DNA from: Leifsonia sp. AG29
GTDB taxonomy: Bacteria > Actinomycetota > Actinomycetes > Actinomycetales > Microbacteriaceae
Assembly: GCF_009765225.1 (NCBI RefSeq)
Contig: NZ_VMSF01000001.1
Location: 2,480,001-2,544,000 of the forward strand
Length of the DNA stretch: 64,000 nucleotides
Reading direction: 5' to 3'
The first letter of the stretch is position 1. Each line of letters begins with the position of its first letter. The position numbers and the translations under genes were made by a program. This document shows, piece by piece, positions 19,992 to 31,458 of the stretch. Below the pieces are notes generated by a model. It was not told the DNA's origin. It did no database searches and saw nothing but the letters and a program-made list of their open reading frames with translations.

Positions 19992-20573
19992 TCAGGCCTT
20001 CTCGGCCTCCGACTCGGCGTCGGTCTCACCGGCGGCCTCGGCGTCGCCGGTGGTCTCCTCCACGACCTCGGCCTCGGCGGCCGTGGTCTCGGTGGTGGTC
20101 TCCTCGACGGCCGACTCCTCGGCGGGGGTCTCCTCGGCGGCGGGGGCCTCCTCGGCCGGCGCGGCCTTCGGGGTCGCGGCCTTGGTGCTCCTGCTCGACT
20201 TCACCTTCGGGCTGACCGGCTCGAGCACGAGCTCGATCTGAGCCATCGGGGCGTTGTCGCCCTTGCGGTAGCCGAGCTTGGTGATGCGGGTGTACCCGCC
20301 CTCACGCTCGGCGACCAGCGGCGCGATCTCGGTGAAGAGCTCGTGCACGACGCTCTTGTCGCTGATCACGGACAGCACACGACGGCGGGCGTGCAGGTCG
20401 CCGCGCTTCGCGAACGTGATGAGGCGCTCGGCCACCGGACGGAGGCGCTTGGCCTTCGTCTCGGTGGTCTTGATGCTCTTGTGCGTGAACAGCGCGGCCG
20501 CCAGGTTGGCGAGCATCAGACGCTCGTGGGCGGGGCCGCCACCCAGGCGGGGACCCTTGGTGGGCTTGGGCAT
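19992..20573 (-). CDS. rplQ: 50S ribosomal protein L17 with long acidic C-terminal tail
   Basis: The core (residues 1-121) is standard L17: [39 protein letters not shown] and [15 protein letters not shown]. Residues 122-193 form a tail very rich in Glu, Ala and Thr that is predicted to be disordered and strongly acidic from about 138 on. L17 sits near the peptide exit region of the 50S subunit. Last gene of the alpha operon, behind rpoA. Confidence 0.96.
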   Translation of the reverse strand: MPKPTKGPRLGGGPAHERLMLANLAAALFTHKSIKTTETKAKRLRPVAERLITFAKRGDLHARRRVLSVISDKSVVHELFTEIAPLVAEREGGYTRITKLGYRKGDNAPMAQIELVLEPVSPKVKSSRSTKAATPKAAPAEEAPAAEETPAEESAVEETTTETTAAEAEVVEETTGDAEAAGETDAESEAEKA

Positions 20574-20622
20574 GATCGGTTATCTCCAGTGTTGAAAGTC
20601 GGAAGGCGTGCGTGGGGCAGCC

Positions 20623-21618
20623 TCAGATGGTGGACTCGTCCTCTTCGTAGCCGCTGTAGAAGTGCGCGCCGTCGAACCCGGGGACCGAGTCCTTCAGCGA
20701 CAGGCCCATCTCCGTCAGCTTGTCCTTGACCTCATCCACCGACTTCTGGCCGAAGTTGCGGATGTTCATGAGCTGCGTCTCCGACAGGGACACGAGCTCG
20801 CTCACCGTGTTGATGCCCTCGCGCTTGAGGCAGTTGTACGAGCGGACCGACAGGTCGAGGTCCTCGATCGGCATCGACAGCTCGGAGCTGAGGACGGCGT
20901 CGACCGGCGCCGGGCCGATCTCGATGCCCTCGGCTGCGCTGTTGAGCTCGCGCGCCAGGCCGAAGAGCTCGACCAGGGTGCGGCCGGCGGAGGCGATCGC
21001 GTCGCGCGGGCTGATCGCGGGCTTGGTCTCCACGTCGACCACGAGGCGGTCGAAGTCGGTGCGCTCACCGGCACGGGTGGCCTCGACGCGGTAGGTGACC
21101 TTGAGCACGGGCGAGTAGATCGAGTCGATCGGGATCTGGCCCGCCTCGCTGTACTCGTTCCGGTTCTGCTGCGCCGACACGTAGCCGCGGCCGCGCTCGA
21201 TGGTCAGCTCGACTTCGAACTTCGCCTTGTCGTTCAGAGTCGCGATGACGAGCTCCGGGTTGTGGATCTCGACGCCGGCCGGAGCGGAGATGTCCGCCGC
21301 GGTGACCTGGCCGGCACCCGTCTTGCGGAGGTACGCGGTGATCGGCTCGTCGTGCTCGCTCGAGACAACGAGGCCCTTGATGTTCAGGATGATCTCGGTG
21401 ACATCCTCCTTGACACCCGGGACGGTGCTGAACTCGTGGAGGACGCCGTCGATGCGGATGCTCGTGACCGCCGCGCCGGGGATCGACGAGAGGAGGGTGC
21501 GACGCAGGGAGTTACCGAGGGTGTAGCCGAACCCGGGCTCGAGCGGCTCTATGACGAACCGGGAACGGAACTCGGAGATGTTCTCTTCGGTGAGCGTAGG
21601 ACGCTGTGCAATGAGCAC
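20623..21618 (-). CDS. rpoA: DNA-directed RNA polymerase subunit alpha
   Basis: The 331-residue subunit has the assembly N-terminal domain ([20 protein letters not shown] around residues 34-53) and the C-terminal domain with [19 protein letters not shown] and [14 protein letters not shown], which contacts UP elements and activators. GTG 21618 ([16 protein letters not shown] follows) is the conserved actinobacterial start and has AAAGGAA upstream. It lies between rpsK and rplQ as in other bacteria. Confidence 0.97.
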   Translation of the reverse strand: MLIAQRPTLTEENISEFRSRFVIEPLEPGFGYTLGNSLRRTLLSSIPGAAVTSIRIDGVLHEFSTVPGVKEDVTEIILNIKGLVVSSEHDEPITAYLRKTGAGQVTAADISAPAGVEIHNPELVIATLNDKAKFEVELTIERGRGYVSAQQNRNEYSEAGQIPIDSIYSPVLKVTYRVEATRAGERTDFDRLVVDVETKPAISPRDAIASAGRTLVELFGLARELNSAAEGIEIGPAPVDAVLSSELSMPIEDLDLSVRSYNCLKREGINTVSELVSLSETQLMNIRNFGQKSVDEVKDKLTEMGLSLKDSVPGFDGAHFYSGYEEDESTI

Positions 21619-21690
21619 TGGTTGATTCCTTTCGGCTGAGTGTCCGCTATATGACACTCGCTTCTACTGGGGTGGGGGTGTCACGCCGTC

Positions 21691-21718
21691 AGGCGGCGAC
21701 CCGAACGGATCGCCGCCT
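21691..21718 (-). other. Intercistronic hairpin between rpsK and rpoA
   Basis: AGGCGGCGA and TCGCCGCCT form a 9-bp stem with a 10-nt loop, without a T-run. The surrounding genes form one operon, so an attenuator or mRNA-processing role is more likely than full termination. Confidence 0.5.
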
Positions 21719-21736
21719 GGGCGGACCAAAGAGAAC

Positions 21737-22135
21737 TCAGACGCGACGGCGCTTGGGCGGGCGGCAGCCGTTGTGCGCCTGCGGGGTGACGTCGTTGATC
21801 GAGCCGACCTCGAGGCCCGCGGCCTGGAGGGAGCGGATCGCGGTCTCGCGACCCGAGCCCGGGCCCTTGACGAAGACGTCGACCTTCTTCATGCCGTGCT
21901 CCTGCGCCTGGCGCGCGGCCGACTCGGCCGCGAGCTGCGCCGCGAACGGCGTTGACTTGCGCGAGCCCTTGAACCCCACGCCGCCGGACGAGGCCCAGCT
22001 GATGACCGCACCGGTGGTGTCGGTGATCGAGACGATGGTGTTGTTGAAGGTGCTCTTGATGTGGGCCTGGCCCACAGCGATGTTCTTCTTTTCCTTCTTG
22101 CGCGGCTTGCGAACGGCCGACTTGGGTGCTGCCAT
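21737..22135 (-). CDS. rpsK: 30S ribosomal protein S11
   Basis: This 132-residue S11 carries [38 protein letters not shown], and the C-terminal [18 protein letters not shown], which lines the platform near the E and P sites. It is complete and unremarkable. Confidence 0.97.
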   Translation of the reverse strand: MAAPKSAVRKPRKKEKKNIAVGQAHIKSTFNNTIVSITDTTGAVISWASSGGVGFKGSRKSTPFAAQLAAESAARQAQEHGMKKVDVFVKGPGSGRETAIRSLQAAGLEVGSINDVTPQAHNGCRPPKRRRV

Positions 22136-22167
22136 GATTTCTCCTGAATCCTAAAGGCGGTGTCGGC

Positions 22168-22542
22168 CTAGCGAGCCTTCTTCTTACCGGCGACGGTGCG
22201 CTTCGGGCCCTTGCGGGTGCGAGCGTTCGTCTTGGTGCGCTGACCGCGGACCGGGAGGCCCTTGCGGTGGCGGATGCCCTCGTAGCTGCCGATCTCGACC
22301 TTGCGGCGGATGTCGGCGGCCACCTCGCGACGGAGGTCTCCCTCCACCTTGAAGTTGCCCTCGATGTAGTCGCGGAGCGAGACGAGCTGGTCGTCGGTGA
22401 GGTCCTTCACGCGGATGTCGCCGGAGATCCCGGTCTCGCGAAGGGTCTGCAGCGCGCGGGTGCGCCCGACGCCGTAGATGTAGGTGAGTGCGACCTCCAC
22501 GCGCTTCTCGCGCGGGATGTCGACGCCTGCTAGACGTGCCAT
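22168..22542 (-). CDS. rpsM: 30S ribosomal protein S13
   Basis: This 124-residue S13 starts [20 protein letters not shown] and shows [20 protein letters not shown] towards its Lys/Arg-rich C-terminus, which reaches the P-site tRNA and 50S bridge B1. It is followed by rpsK after 32 bp. Confidence 0.97.
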   Translation of the reverse strand: MARLAGVDIPREKRVEVALTYIYGVGRTRALQTLRETGISGDIRVKDLTDDQLVSLRDYIEGNFKVEGDLRREVAADIRRKVEIGSYEGIRHRKGLPVRGQRTKTNARTRKGPKRTVAGKKKAR

Positions 22543-22695
22543 GTGTGGCTTCTCCTGTGATGAGTGGAGGTCTTCAGCGGTCCCGGTGCCCCGGCCTCCT
22601 CCGAGGGTGTCCCCCGCTGCCGCCGTGCGGCCGCGGGATCTGGGATCGCCTGTGTCGTTATTCGGTTGTGAGAGCTGCGTTCAGCCCGTGCCGTA

Positions 22696-22809
22696 TCAGC
22701 CCTGACGCTGCTTGTGGCGCGGGTTCTCGCAGATGACCATGACCCGGCCGTTGCGACGGATGACCTTGCACTTGTCGCAGATGCGCTTGACGGAGGGGTT
22801 GACCTTCAT
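22696..22809 (-). CDS. rpmJ: 50S ribosomal protein L36
   Basis: A 37-codon gene, short enough to be overlooked: [20 protein letters not shown] at the start and [11 protein letters not shown] at the end. The C-x-x-C ... C-x4-H pattern makes it the zinc-binding (C+) form, so this copy is zinc-dependent. It is placed between infA and rpsM as in most bacteria. A 153-bp spacer separates it from rpsM. Confidence 0.95.
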   Translation of the reverse strand: MKVNPSVKRICDKCKVIRRNGRVMVICENPRHKQRQG

Positions 22810-22890
22810 GAGTGGTTCTTACCTTTGTTCGCTGTCCTCGTACCTCGCCAGGGGCTACCCGGTGGCGGGGCCGTTACTTACAGCAGACCT

Positions 22891-23112
22891 TTACTTGTAG
22901 CGGTAGACGATCCGGCCGCGGGTCAGATCGTAAGGGCTCAGCTCGACGATCACGCGGTCCTCGGGGAGGATGCGGATGTAGTGCTGACGCATCTTGCCGG
23001 AGATGTGGGCAAGAACCTTGTGACCGTTGGTGAGCTCCACGCGGAACATCGCGTTGGGGAGCGCCTCGATCACTGATCCTTCGATCTCGATGACACCGTC
23101 TTTTTTGGCCAT
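22891..23112 (-). CDS. infA: Translation initiation factor IF-1
   Basis: This 73-residue OB-fold protein occupies the ribosomal A site during initiation. [20 protein letters not shown] and [20 protein letters not shown] are canonical. It is the first gene of the infA-rpmJ-rpsM-rpsK-rpoA-rplQ operon, about 90 nt after its promoter. Confidence 0.97.
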   Translation of the reverse strand: MAKKDGVIEIEGSVIEALPNAMFRVELTNGHKVLAHISGKMRQHYIRILPEDRVIVELSPYDLTRGRIVYRYK

Positions 23113-23203
23113 AGCCTCACTGTCGCTACTCGTGGTGGTTTGCTGGTCGTGCGTTGGATGGTGGAGAAGGCGCGCAGGAACGTGCCTAAGACACCAAGGA
23201 TCT

Positions 23204-23233
23204 ATCTTATGGGAAAGGGCGCGATTGCGCCAA
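23204..23233 (-). promoter_or_regulatory. Promoter of the infA-to-rplQ operon
   Basis: On the minus strand TTGGCG (23228-23233), an 18-bp spacer and TAAGAT (23204-23209). This separates the operon from secY-adk-map. Confidence 0.7.
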
Positions 23234-23250
23234 TCCGCGTGTATGATCCT

Positions 23251-23273
23251 CCGCCGCTGTGAGCGAACGGCGG
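23251..23273 (-). terminator. Weak hairpin after map
   Basis: CCGCCG and CGGCGG pair across an 11-nt loop immediately past the map stop. The stem is short and lacks a T-run, so read-through into infA is possible. Confidence 0.35.
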
Positions 23274-23274
23274 G

Positions 23275-24105
<831 letters not shown>

Positions 24106-24117
24106 GGGGCCCGACCG

Positions 24118-24732
24118 CTACGCGACCGACTCGGCGCCGGCCGCGCCGGCGGCCGGGCGGATGCCCCGCTCGGCGAGGGCGACGGCGACACGCTGCGCCA
24201 CCTCGTCGATGCCGCCGAGACCGTCGACCGGGAGGAGGAGGCCGCGCTCGCGGTAGAGCTCGACGAGCGGCGACGTCTCGCGGAGGTAGACCTCCTGGCG
24301 GTGGCGGATCGCCTCCTCGGAGTCGTCGGCCCGGCCCTGCTCGCGAGCGCGCTTGGTCAGGCGCTCCACGATCTCGTCCTGGTCGGCGGTGAGCTGGACG
24401 ACCGCCTCGAGCCTGTGCCCGCGGCTCGCCAGGAGCTCGTCGAGGTACTCGACCTGCGCCAGCGTGCGGGGGTAGCCGTCGAGGAGGAAGCCGGGGCGGG
24501 CGTCCTCCTCGTCGAGCCGGTCGGCGACCAGCTGGTTCGTCAGGCTGTCGGGGACGTAGTCGCCCGCGTCGACGATCGCCTTGACCTGCTTGCCGAGCTC
24601 CGTCTCGTTCTTGATGTTGGCCCGGAAGATGTCGCCCGTGGAGATGTCGGGGATGCCGAATTCCGTGCTGATGCGGGCGGCCTGGGTGCCCTTGCCCGCT
24701 CCGGGAGGACCGACGATCAGAAGACGGGTCAA
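24118..24732 (-). CDS. adk: Adenylate kinase
   Basis: This 204-residue short-lid enzyme balances AMP, ADP and ATP. The P-loop [18 protein letters not shown] is at residues 4-21, then [11 protein letters not shown] and [17 protein letters not shown]. The start is TTG 24732, overlapping the secY stop as TTGA, which implies translational coupling. The residue-125 region shows no zinc-type Cys cluster, as usual for short adenylate kinases. The frame is open far upstream but only as a shadow of secY. Confidence 0.95.
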   Translation of the reverse strand: MTRLLIVGPPGAGKGTQAARISTEFGIPDISTGDIFRANIKNETELGKQVKAIVDAGDYVPDSLTNQLVADRLDEEDARPGFLLDGYPRTLAQVEYLDELLASRGHRLEAVVQLTADQDEIVERLTKRAREQGRADDSEEAIRHRQEVYLRETSPLVELYRERGLLLPVDGLGGIDEVAQRVAVALAERGIRPAAGAAGAESVA

Positions 24733-26051
24733 CGCAGAAGCCCTTCGTAGTGTCGCTGCTGCAGCTGCGAGTCGATCTGCTTGACCGTCTCGAGGCCCAC
24801 ACCGACGATGATCAGGATGGACGTGCCGCCGAACATGAAGTTCTGGCTGGCGCCTAGTGCTGCGAACGCGATCAGCGGGATCAGCGCGATGATGCCGAGA
24901 TAGATCGCACCGGGGAGGGTCACTCGGGTGAGCACGTAGTCGAGGTACTCGGCCGTCGGACGCCCCGCGCGGATGCCGGGGATGAACCCGCCGTACTTCT
25001 TCATGTTGTCGGCGACCTCCTCCGGGTTGAACGTGATGGCCACGTAGAAGTACGTGAAGCCGACGATCAGGAGGAAGTACAGCAGCATGTAGAGCGGGTG
25101 GTCGCCCTTGGTCAGGTAGTTCGTGATCCAGGTGACCCACGGGGCCGGGGCCTTGCCGGCGGCGGGCTGGTTGAACTGCGCGATCAGGGCCGGGAGGTAC
25201 AGCAGCGACGAGGCGAAGATGACGGGCACGACGCCGGCCATGTTCACCTTGATCGGGATGTAGGTGTTGTTGCCGCCGTAGGTGCGGCGACCCACCATGC
25301 GCTTCGCGTACTGCACCGGGATCCGCCGCTGGGACTGCTCGACGAACACGACCGCGGCCACGATGAGGAGGCCGATCGCGATCACCACGAGGAGGATCTC
25401 GACGCTCTGCGACTGGGCGATGGCCCAGAGCGAGCTCGGGAACTGCGCCGCGATGGACGTGAAGATCAGGAGCGACATGCCGTTGCCGATGCCGCGCTCG
25501 GTGACGAGCTCGCCCATCCACATGATGAGGCCGGTGCCCGCCGTCATGGTGATGACCATGAGGAGGATCGCGTACCAGGAGTCGTCGGTGATGAGCTGCG
25601 TGCACTGGGAGACGGCGGTCGTTCCGAACAGCGCTCCGCTGCGGGCGACGGTGATGAGGGTCGTCGACTGGAGGACGCCCAGCGCGATGGTGAGGTAGCG
25701 CGTGTACTGCGTGAGCTTCGCCTGGCCGGCCTGCCCCTCCTTGTAGAGGGTCTCGAACCGCGGGATGACCACGCGCAGCAGCTGCACGATGATCGACGCG
25801 GTGATGTACGGCATGATGCCCAGCGCGAAGATGGAGAGCTTGAGGAGGGCGCCGCCGGAGAACAGGTTGACCAGCGAGTACAGGCCCGAGGTGTCCTGGT
25901 TGGCGTTCAGACAGGTCTGGACGTTGCCGAAGTCGACGAAGGGCGCCGGGATGAACGAGCCCAGTCGGAACAGGGCGATGATCCCCAGCGTGAAGAAGAT
26001 CTTCCTGCGGAGATCCGGCGTGCGGAAGATGCGGGCGACGGCGCTAAACAA
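24729..26051 (-). CDS. secY: Preprotein translocase subunit SecY
   Basis: This 440-residue protein with ten membrane segments forms the Sec channel. Motifs are [20 protein letters not shown], the plug/TM2 region [40 protein letters not shown] and [23 protein letters not shown] 26051 is taken as the start because homologues begin at this Phe-Ser-Ala stretch and AGGA is suitably placed; the frame continues upstream without similarity. It follows rplO by 78 bp and precedes adk. Confidence 0.93.
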   Translation of the reverse strand: MFSAVARIFRTPDLRRKIFFTLGIIALFRLGSFIPAPFVDFGNVQTCLNANQDTSGLYSLVNLFSGGALLKLSIFALGIMPYITASIIVQLLRVVIPRFETLYKEGQAGQAKLTQYTRYLTIALGVLQSTTLITVARSGALFGTTAVSQCTQLITDDSWYAILLMVITMTAGTGLIMWMGELVTERGIGNGMSLLIFTSIAAQFPSSLWAIAQSQSVEILLVVIAIGLLIVAAVVFVEQSQRRIPVQYAKRMVGRRTYGGNNTYIPIKVNMAGVVPVIFASSLLYLPALIAQFNQPAAGKAPAPWVTWITNYLTKGDHPLYMLLYFLLIVGFTYFYVAITFNPEEVADNMKKYGGFIPGIRAGRPTAEYLDYVLTRVTLPGAIYLGIIALIPLIAFAALGASQNFMFGGTSILIIVGVGLETVKQIDSQLQQRHYEGLLR

Positions 26052-26129
26052 TCGTGCGTCCTGCTTTCGAATAAGAGTCAGTCGGGTGACCGGTCTCCCG
26101 GCCACCCGACTGCACTGCCTTACGGGCGG

Positions 26130-26786
26130 CTACTTGACAGAGCCACCAGCGGCGACGATCTTCTGCTCGGCGGAGCCGGAGACCTTGTCGACCGCAACGT
26201 TCAGCTTAACCGCAATGTCCCCGTTGCCGAGAACCTTGACCTTCTCGTTCTTGCGAACGGCGCCCTTGGCGACGAGGTCATCGACGGTGACGTCACCGCC
26301 GGACGGGTACAGCTCGGCGAGCTTCTCCAGGTTCACGACCTGGTACTCGACCCGGAACGGGTTCTTGAAGCCGCGAAGCTTCGGCGAACGCATGTGGAAC
26401 GGAAGCTGACCGCCCTGGAAGCCCGGGCGGACCTGGTAGCGGGCCTTGGTTCCCTTGGTACCGCGACCGGCCGTCTTGCCCTTGGAACCCTCACCGCGTC
26501 CGACGCGGGTCTTGTCCTTCTTGGCACCGGCGGCGGGGCGCAGGTGGTGCACCTTCAGGACCTGCTCGCGGGGCTCCGCGACGTCCTTCTTGGCCGGGGC
26601 CTTCTTCGCCGGGGCGGAGACGGTCTCGTCCTTGCTGTCAGCGGCCTGGGAGGCGCCGGCCTTCGCCGGGGCCTTCTTGGCCGGAGCCTTCTTCTCGGTC
26701 GCCGGCTTGTCGGCGGCGGCCTTGGTGGCGGGCTTCTTGGTGGCCGGCTTCTCGGCGGCCTCGGTGGTGGCCTTCTCGTCAGCCAT
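26130..26786 (-). CDS. rplO: 50S ribosomal protein L15 with N-terminal Lys/Ala/Pro extension
   Basis: The L15 core starts at about residue 76 ([20 protein letters not shown]) and continues with [22 protein letters not shown]. The first 75 residues are a low-complexity Lys-Ala-Pro-Thr-Glu stretch with [11 protein letters not shown]-type repeats, likely disordered and basic. The core is of usual length. The ATG shares one base with the rpmD stop (TAATG). Confidence 0.95.
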   Translation of the reverse strand: MADEKATTEAAEKPATKKPATKAAADKPATEKKAPAKKAPAKAGASQAADSKDETVSAPAKKAPAKKDVAEPREQVLKVHHLRPAAGAKKDKTRVGRGEGSKGKTAGRGTKGTKARYQVRPGFQGGQLPFHMRSPKLRGFKNPFRVEYQVVNLEKLAELYPSGGDVTVDDLVAKGAVRKNEKVKVLGNGDIAVKLNVAVDKVSGSAEQKIVAAGGSVK

Positions 26787-26971
26787 TAGTCGATCTCCTC
26801 AACCTTCACCAGGTGAGCGACGGTGTTGACGTACCCGCGGTTCTGCGGGTTGTCCTCGCGGACGACGACGTCACCGATGCGCTTCAGACCCAGGCTGCGC
26901 AGGGTGTTGCGCTGGTTCTGCTTCTCGCTCACTTTCGACTTGATCTGCGTGATCTTCAGACGCGCAGCCAT
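26786..26971 (-). CDS. rpmD: 50S ribosomal protein L30
   Basis: This 61-residue L30 contains [40 protein letters not shown] and ends in [14 protein letters not shown]. Its ATG overlaps the rpsE stop and its stop overlaps the rplO start, so three genes are translationally linked. Confidence 0.96.
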   Translation of the reverse strand: MAARLKITQIKSKVSEKQNQRNTLRSLGLKRIGDVVVREDNPQNRGYVNTVAHLVKVEEID

Positions 26972-27672
26972 CAGGCACCTGCCTTCGCGGTCGCGGCGGC
27001 CTCCGCCAGCGCAGCCTCGGTGCGAAGCAGGCGGGCGGGGGCGACCTGGTCGTAGTCGAGGCCACGGCGGGCAGCGACGGCGCGGGGCTCCTCGAGCTGC
27101 TTCAGCGCCTCGACGGTCGCGTGCACGATGTTGATCGTGTTGGACGAGCCGAGCGACTTGCTCAGCACGTCGTGGATGCCGGCGCACTCGAGCACGGCGC
27201 GCACCGGGCCACCGGCGATGACACCGGTACCGGCGGCGGCCGGACGAAGGAGGACGACACCGGCAGCGGCCTCACCCTGCACCGGGTGCGGGATGGTGTT
27301 GCCGACGCGCGGGACGCGGAAGAAGTTCTTCTTCGCCTCCTCGACGCCCTTCGAGATCGCGAGCGGGACCTCGCGGGCCTTGCCGTAGCCGACGCCCACG
27401 AGTCCGTTGCCGTCGCCGACGACCACGAGGGCCGTGAAGCTGAAGCGGCGTCCGCCCTTGACGACCTTCGAGACGCGGTTGATGGTCACCACGCGCTCGA
27501 GGAACTGGCTCTTGTCCTGGTCGCGGCTGCCGCGGTCCCGGTTGGGGTTGCGCTCACGGCCGCCACGGCGCGGCTCGCGCTCGCGCTGGGTGTTGTCGGT
27601 CGACGCAGCGGTCTCCACCGGCTGCTCGGCCACTGCCTGGTCGGCCACGGTCTGCTCCTTGTTGTCACTCAC
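26971..27672 (-). CDS. rpsE: 30S ribosomal protein S5 with charged N-terminal extension
   Basis: The S5 core starts at about residue 56 ([20 protein letters not shown]) and includes [20 protein letters not shown] and [21 protein letters not shown] 55-residue leader is first Ala/Gln/Glu-rich and then Arg/Glu/Gly-rich. S5 shapes the mRNA entry channel and decoding fidelity. The start overlaps rplR by 4 bp. Confidence 0.96.
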   Translation of the reverse strand: MSDNKEQTVADQAVAEQPVETAASTDNTQREREPRRGGRERNPNRDRGSRDQDKSQFLERVVTINRVSKVVKGGRRFSFTALVVVGDGNGLVGVGYGKAREVPLAISKGVEEAKKNFFRVPRVGNTIPHPVQGEAAAGVVLLRPAAAGTGVIAGGPVRAVLECAGIHDVLSKSLGSSNTINIVHATVEALKQLEEPRAVAARRGLDYDQVAPARLLRTEAALAEAAATAKAGA

Positions 27673-28040
27673 AGGTTCAATCCACCCTCTCGAGCGCCTT
27701 CGGCGACGGCCGCGACGCGACCCGCGTACTTGCTGCCGCCGCGGTCGAACACGACCGCCTCGATGCCGGCGCTCTTCGCGCGCTCGGCGACGAGCTCGCC
27801 GACCTTGCGCGCCTTGGCGGTCTTGTCACCGTCGAAGCTGCGGAGGTCCGCCTCCATGGTGGAGGCCGAGGCCAGCGTGTGGCCCTGCGCGTCGTCGACG
27901 ACCTGCACGAAGACGTGGCGGGCCGAACGGGTGACGATCAGGCGCGGACGGGCCGCGGTGCCCTCGATCTTCTTGCGAAGGCGGGTGTGACGGCGGTCGC
28001 GGGCGGCCGCCTTGCTCTTTCCTCTGGTACCCAGAGCCAT
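27669..28040 (-). CDS. rplR: 50S ribosomal protein L18
   Basis: This 123-residue 5S rRNA-binding protein shows [40 protein letters not shown] and [20 protein letters not shown]. It is of normal length, between rplF and rpsE. Confidence 0.96.
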   Translation of the reverse strand: MALGTRGKSKAAARDRRHTRLRKKIEGTAARPRLIVTRSARHVFVQVVDDAQGHTLASASTMEADLRSFDGDKTAKARKVGELVAERAKSAGIEAVVFDRGGSKYAGRVAAVAEGAREGGLNL

Positions 28041-28042
28041 GA

Positions 28043-28579
28043 TTACTTACCAGCCTTTCCGGCCTTGCGACGAACGACCTCGCCGGCGTAGCGCACGCCC
28101 TTGCCCTTGTACGGCTCGGGCTTGCGGATCTTGCGGATGTTCGCGGCGACCTCGCCCACGGCCTGCTTGTCGATGCCGCTGACGGTGAGGCGGTTGTTGC
28201 CCTCGACCGTGAACGTGATGCCGGCCGGCGGCTCGACGGTCACCGGGTGCGAGAAGCCGAGCGCGAACTCGACGGCCGCGCCCTTCTGCGTCACGCGGTA
28301 ACCCGTGCCGACGATCTCCAGGCCCTTGGAGTAGCCCTGGGTGACGCCGATGATCTGGTTGTTGATGAGGGTCCGGGTGAGGCCGTGGAGCGAACGCGAC
28401 TCGCGCTCGTCGTCGGGGCGGGTGACGAGGACCTGGTTCTCCTCGATCTTGACCTCGATCGGCTCCGCGACGGTGAGGCTGAGCTCGCCCTTCGGGCCCT
28501 TGACGGTGACGGCCTGGCCGTCGATCTTCACATCGACCCCGTTCGGGACGTCGATGGGCAGTCTTCCAATACGCGACAT
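28043..28579 (-). CDS. rplF: 50S ribosomal protein L6
   Basis: This 178-residue L6 opens with [20 protein letters not shown] and carries the signature [20 protein letters not shown] near the C-terminus. It binds 23S rRNA near the factor-binding site. Confidence 0.97.
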   Translation of the reverse strand: MSRIGRLPIDVPNGVDVKIDGQAVTVKGPKGELSLTVAEPIEVKIEENQVLVTRPDDERESRSLHGLTRTLINNQIIGVTQGYSKGLEIVGTGYRVTQKGAAVEFALGFSHPVTVEPPAGITFTVEGNNRLTVSGIDKQAVGEVAANIRKIRKPEPYKGKGVRYAGEVVRRKAGKAGK

Positions 28580-28585
28580 GGCGGG

Positions 28586-28984
28586 TTACCACACGTAGGC
28601 GAGGACTTCCCCACCCACGCCCTTCTTCTCAGCCTGACGGTCGGTGAGCAGACCGGAGGAGGTGGACAGGATGGCGACGCCGAGCCCGCCGAGGACCTTG
28701 GGGATCTCGGTGGACTTCGCGTAGACGCGAAGGCCGGGCTTGGACACGCGCTTGATACCGGCGATGGAACGCTCGCGGTTCGGACCGAACTTGAGGTTCA
28801 GGGTCAGGGTCTTCCCGACGCGCGCGTCGGTGACCTCCCAGCCGGAGATGTAGCCCTCGGAGGTGAGGATCTCGGCGATGTGGGCCTTGAGCTTCGAGTG
28901 CGGCATCGACACGGTGTCGTGGTGCGCCGAGTTCGCGTTGCGCAGTCTGGTCAGCATGTCTGCGACCGGATCTGTCATTGTCAT
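28586..28984 (-). CDS. rpsH: 30S ribosomal protein S8
   Basis: The 132-residue S8 reads [20 protein letters not shown] at the start and contains [20 protein letters not shown] and VLAYVW at the end. In many bacteria S8 represses the spc operon. It is preceded not by rpsN but by a 100-bp spacer with a strong hairpin. Confidence 0.97.
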   Translation of the reverse strand: MTMTDPVADMLTRLRNANSAHHDTVSMPHSKLKAHIAEILTSEGYISGWEVTDARVGKTLTLNLKFGPNRERSIAGIKRVSKPGLRVYAKSTEIPKVLGGLGVAILSTSSGLLTDRQAEKKGVGGEVLAYVW

Positions 28985-29049
28985 TGCTGTTTTCCTTACG
29001 TATCACCAGGTTTCGTTCAGCCGTACACGACTGACGACCTGTGGTGGAA

Positions 29050-29075
29050 GCGGGCCGGCCGGGCGGCCGGCCCGC
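29050..29075 (-). other. Perfect hairpin in the rplE-rpsH spacer
   Basis: 11-bp GC-only arms (GCGGGCCGGCC / GGCCGGCCCGC) flank a GGGC loop, starting 10 bp past the rplE stop. The usual gene here, rpsN for S14, is absent: the 100 bp cannot hold its about 61 codons. The hairpin may be an attenuator, an RNA-processing site or an S8-related control element. Confidence 0.6.
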
Positions 29076-29084
29076 AGGTGGGAC

Positions 29085-29672
29085 CTAGTTGCCCGCGTCG
29101 GCCGAGCGGAACGGGAAGCCGAGCTGCTTCAGCAGCGCGCGGCCCTCGTCGTCGGTCTTGGCGGTGGTCACGACCGTGATGTCCATACCGCGGACGCGGT
29201 CGATGCGGTCCTGGTTGATCTCGTGGAACATCGACTGCTCCGTGAGACCGAACGTGTAGTTGCCGTTCCCGTCGAACTGCTTGTCGCTGAGGCCGCGGAA
29301 GTCGCGGATGCGGGGCAGGGCGAGCGAGAGGAGGCGGTCGAGGAACTCCCACATCCGGTCGCCGCGCAGCGTGACGTGCGCGCCGATCGGCTGGCCCTCG
29401 CGCAGCTTGAACTGCGCGATGGACTTCCGGGCCTTGGTGACCTGCGGCTTCTGGCCGGTGATCAGCGTGAGGTCGTTGACCGCGCCGTCGATCACCTTGC
29501 CGTCGCGAGCCGCCTCGCCGACACCCATGTTGACGACGATCTTCACCAGACCGGGCACCTGGTGCACGTTGGTGAAGCCGAAGTCGCTCTGGAGCTGCTT
29601 GGCGATCTCGTTCTTGTACTTCTGCTTCAGGCGAGGCTGGATTTTGCCAGCCGTCGTTGCAGTGTCGGTCAT
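29085..29672 (-). CDS. rplE: 50S ribosomal protein L5
   Basis: This 195-residue L5 binds 5S rRNA. Typical segments are [60 protein letters not shown] and the C-terminal [20 protein letters not shown]. Its start overlaps the rplX stop by 1 bp. Confidence 0.97.
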   Translation of the reverse strand: MTDTATTAGKIQPRLKQKYKNEIAKQLQSDFGFTNVHQVPGLVKIVVNMGVGEAARDGKVIDGAVNDLTLITGQKPQVTKARKSIAQFKLREGQPIGAHVTLRGDRMWEFLDRLLSLALPRIRDFRGLSDKQFDGNGNYTFGLTEQSMFHEINQDRIDRVRGMDITVVTTAKTDDEGRALLKQLGFPFRSADAGN

Positions 29673-30031
29673 TACAGGTCCTTACCAGACTTCTTGGCGT
29701 AACGAACGCGGACCGTCTTGGTGACGCCGTCCTTCGTAACGGTCTCGGTGCGGAAACCGACGCGGGTCGGCTTCTTGGTCTCGGGGTCGACCAGCGCCAC
29801 GTTCGAGACGTGGATCGGGGCCTCGTGGGTCTCGATGCCGCCGGTCTTCGTGCCGCGCTGCGTCTGGCCGACGCGAACGTGCTTGGTCACGAAGTTGACG
29901 CCCTCGACGATGACGCGGTTCTTCTCGACCAGGACCTCGATGACGCGGCCCTGCTTGCCCCGGTCGCCACCGCGGGCCTGCGAGCGGCCCGAGATGACCT
30001 GGACCAGGTCGCCCTTCTTGATGTTGGCCAT
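29672..30031 (-). CDS. rplX: 50S ribosomal protein L24
   Basis: The 119-residue L24 has the KOW motif region [20 protein letters not shown] followed by [20 protein letters not shown]. It initiates 50S assembly. It is about 15 residues longer than the E. coli form, at the C-terminus. Confidence 0.96.
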   Translation of the reverse strand: MANIKKGDLVQVISGRSQARGGDRGKQGRVIEVLVEKNRVIVEGVNFVTKHVRVGQTQRGTKTGGIETHEAPIHVSNVALVDPETKKPTRVGFRTETVTKDGVTKTVRVRYAKKSGKDL

Positions 30032-30034
30032 GGG

Positions 30035-30403
30035 TTACAGCACCTCCGGAGCGAGCGAGATGATCTTCATGAACTTCTTGTCGCGGAGTTCACGGCCGAC
30101 CGGGCCGAAGATACGGGTGCCACGGGGGTCCCCGTCGTTCTTCAGGATCACGGCGGCGTTCTCGTCGAACTTGATGTAGGAGCCGTCCGGGCGGCGGGTG
30201 TTCTTCCGCACGCGGACGACGACGGCCTTGACGACATCGCCCTTCTTGACGTTGCCGCCGGGGATCGCGTCCTTGACCGTGGCGACGATGACGTCGCCGA
30301 GGCCGGCGTAGCGACGGCTGGAGCCGCCGAGCACACGGATCGCGAGGAGCTCCTTGGCGCCCGTGTTGTCAGCGACCTTGAGCCGGGATTCCTGCTGGAT
30401 CAC
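30035..30403 (-). CDS. rplN: 50S ribosomal protein L14
   Basis: This 122-residue L14 begins [20 protein letters not shown] and contains [20 protein letters not shown] and [20 protein letters not shown]. Its ATG overlaps the rpsQ stop by 4 bp. Confidence 0.97.
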   Translation of the reverse strand: MIQQESRLKVADNTGAKELLAIRVLGGSSRRYAGLGDVIVATVKDAIPGGNVKKGDVVKAVVVRVRKNTRRPDGSYIKFDENAAVILKNDGDPRGTRIFGPVGRELRDKKFMKIISLAPEVL

Positions 30404-30705
30404 TTGGCCTTCTCCAGAATCTCAACCAGGCGCCAGCGCTTGCTGGCACTCAGGGGTCGGGTCTCGTTGATGAGAACCAGGTCGCCGATGCCGGCGGTGT
30501 TGTTCTCGTCGTGCGCCTTCACCTTGGAGGTGCGGCGGATGACCTTGCCGTACAGGGGGTGCTTCACGCGGTCCTCGACCTCGACGACGATGGTCTTGTC
30601 CATCTTGTCGCTGACGACGTAGCCGCGGCGGGCCTTGCGGTACCCGCGGACGAGGGCCTCGCCGGCCGCCGACTCCGCGGCCGTGGCCTTGGTGGTCTCA
30701 GCCAT
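30400..30705 (-). CDS. rpsQ: 30S ribosomal protein S17
   Basis: The 101-residue S17 has an Ala/Thr-rich N-terminal stretch of about 22 residues before the core [40 protein letters not shown] and [20 protein letters not shown] are canonical. ATG 30705 shares a base with the rpmC stop; the upstream open frame is a shadow of rpmC. Confidence 0.96.
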   Translation of the reverse strand: MAETTKATAAESAAGEALVRGYRKARRGYVVSDKMDKTIVVEVEDRVKHPLYGKVIRRTSKVKAHDENNTAGIGDLVLINETRPLSASKRWRLVEILEKAK

Positions 30706-31037
30706 TACTTGGCCTCCTCGGTCTCGGTCTCGGCGACCTCGGCGGCCGCGGGGGCCTCCTTCTTCGCACGGGACTTCTTTTCGGGCTTGGCGGGCGCAGC
30801 CTCGGCGGGAGCCGGGGTGGCCCGGATCCCGAGCTCGCGCTCGCGGATCACGGTGTAGATGCGAGCGATGTCGCGCTTCACGGCGCGCAGGCGGCCGTGG
30901 CTCTCGAGCTGTCCGGTGGCCGACTGGAAGCGGAGGTTGAACAGCTCCTCCTTGGCCTTCTTCAGCTCGTCGACGAGACGCTCGTCCTCGAAAGTGTCGA
31001 GCTCGCTCGAGGCGAGCTCCTTGGAACCGATCGCCAT
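30705..31037 (-). CDS. rpmC: 50S ribosomal protein L29 with C-terminal extension
   Basis: The L29 core (residues 1-70) reads [20 protein letters not shown] and [21 protein letters not shown] tail of about 40 residues rich in Ala, Pro, Glu and Lys follows, so the protein reaches 110 residues against the usual 60-75. L29 lies at the tunnel exit, where SRP and trigger factor dock. ATG 31037 overlaps the rplP stop. Confidence 0.95.
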   Translation of the reverse strand: MAIGSKELASSELDTFEDERLVDELKKAKEELFNLRFQSATGQLESHGRLRAVKRDIARIYTVIRERELGIRATPAPAEAAPAKPEKKSRAKKEAPAAAEVAETETEEAK

Positions 31038-31456
31038 TACGCGTCGCCCTCCTCGCGCTTGATGATGCGTGCCTTGAGGGGCAGCTTGTGGATTGCACGG
31101 GTCATGGCCTCGCGAGCGAGCTGCTCGGAGACGCCCGAGACCTCGAAGAGGACCCGGCCCGGCTTGACGTTCGCGACCCACCACTCCGGCGAGCCCTTAC
31201 CGGAACCCATGCGGGTCTCGGCGGGCTTCTTCGTGAGCGGACGGTCGGGGTAGATGTTGATCCACACCTTGCCGCCGCGCTTGATGTGACGCGTCATGGC
31301 GATACGAGCGGACTCGATCTGACGGTTGGTCACGTAAGCGGGCGTCAGGGCCTGGATGCCGAACTCGCCGAAGGAGACCTTCGTGCCACCGGTCGCCTGG
31401 CCGCTCCGGCCGGGGTGGTGCTGCTTGCGGTGCTTGACTCTGCGTGGGATCAACAT
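31037..31456 (-). CDS. rplP: 50S ribosomal protein L16
   Basis: This 139-residue L16 starts [20 protein letters not shown] and shows [20 protein letters not shown] and [20 protein letters not shown]. It lines the A-site tRNA corridor. Normal length. Confidence 0.97.
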   Translation of the reverse strand: MLIPRRVKHRKQHHPGRSGQATGGTKVSFGEFGIQALTPAYVTNRQIESARIAMTRHIKRGGKVWINIYPDRPLTKKPAETRMGSGKGSPEWWVANVKPGRVLFEVSGVSEQLAREAMTRAIHKLPLKARIIKREEGDA

Positions 31457-31458
31457 GG

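Noticed and set aside
22696-22809. Missing L36
   Set aside because: No open frame above 60 codons covers it, but direct translation gives a complete 37-residue zinc-type L36, so it is annotated instead.
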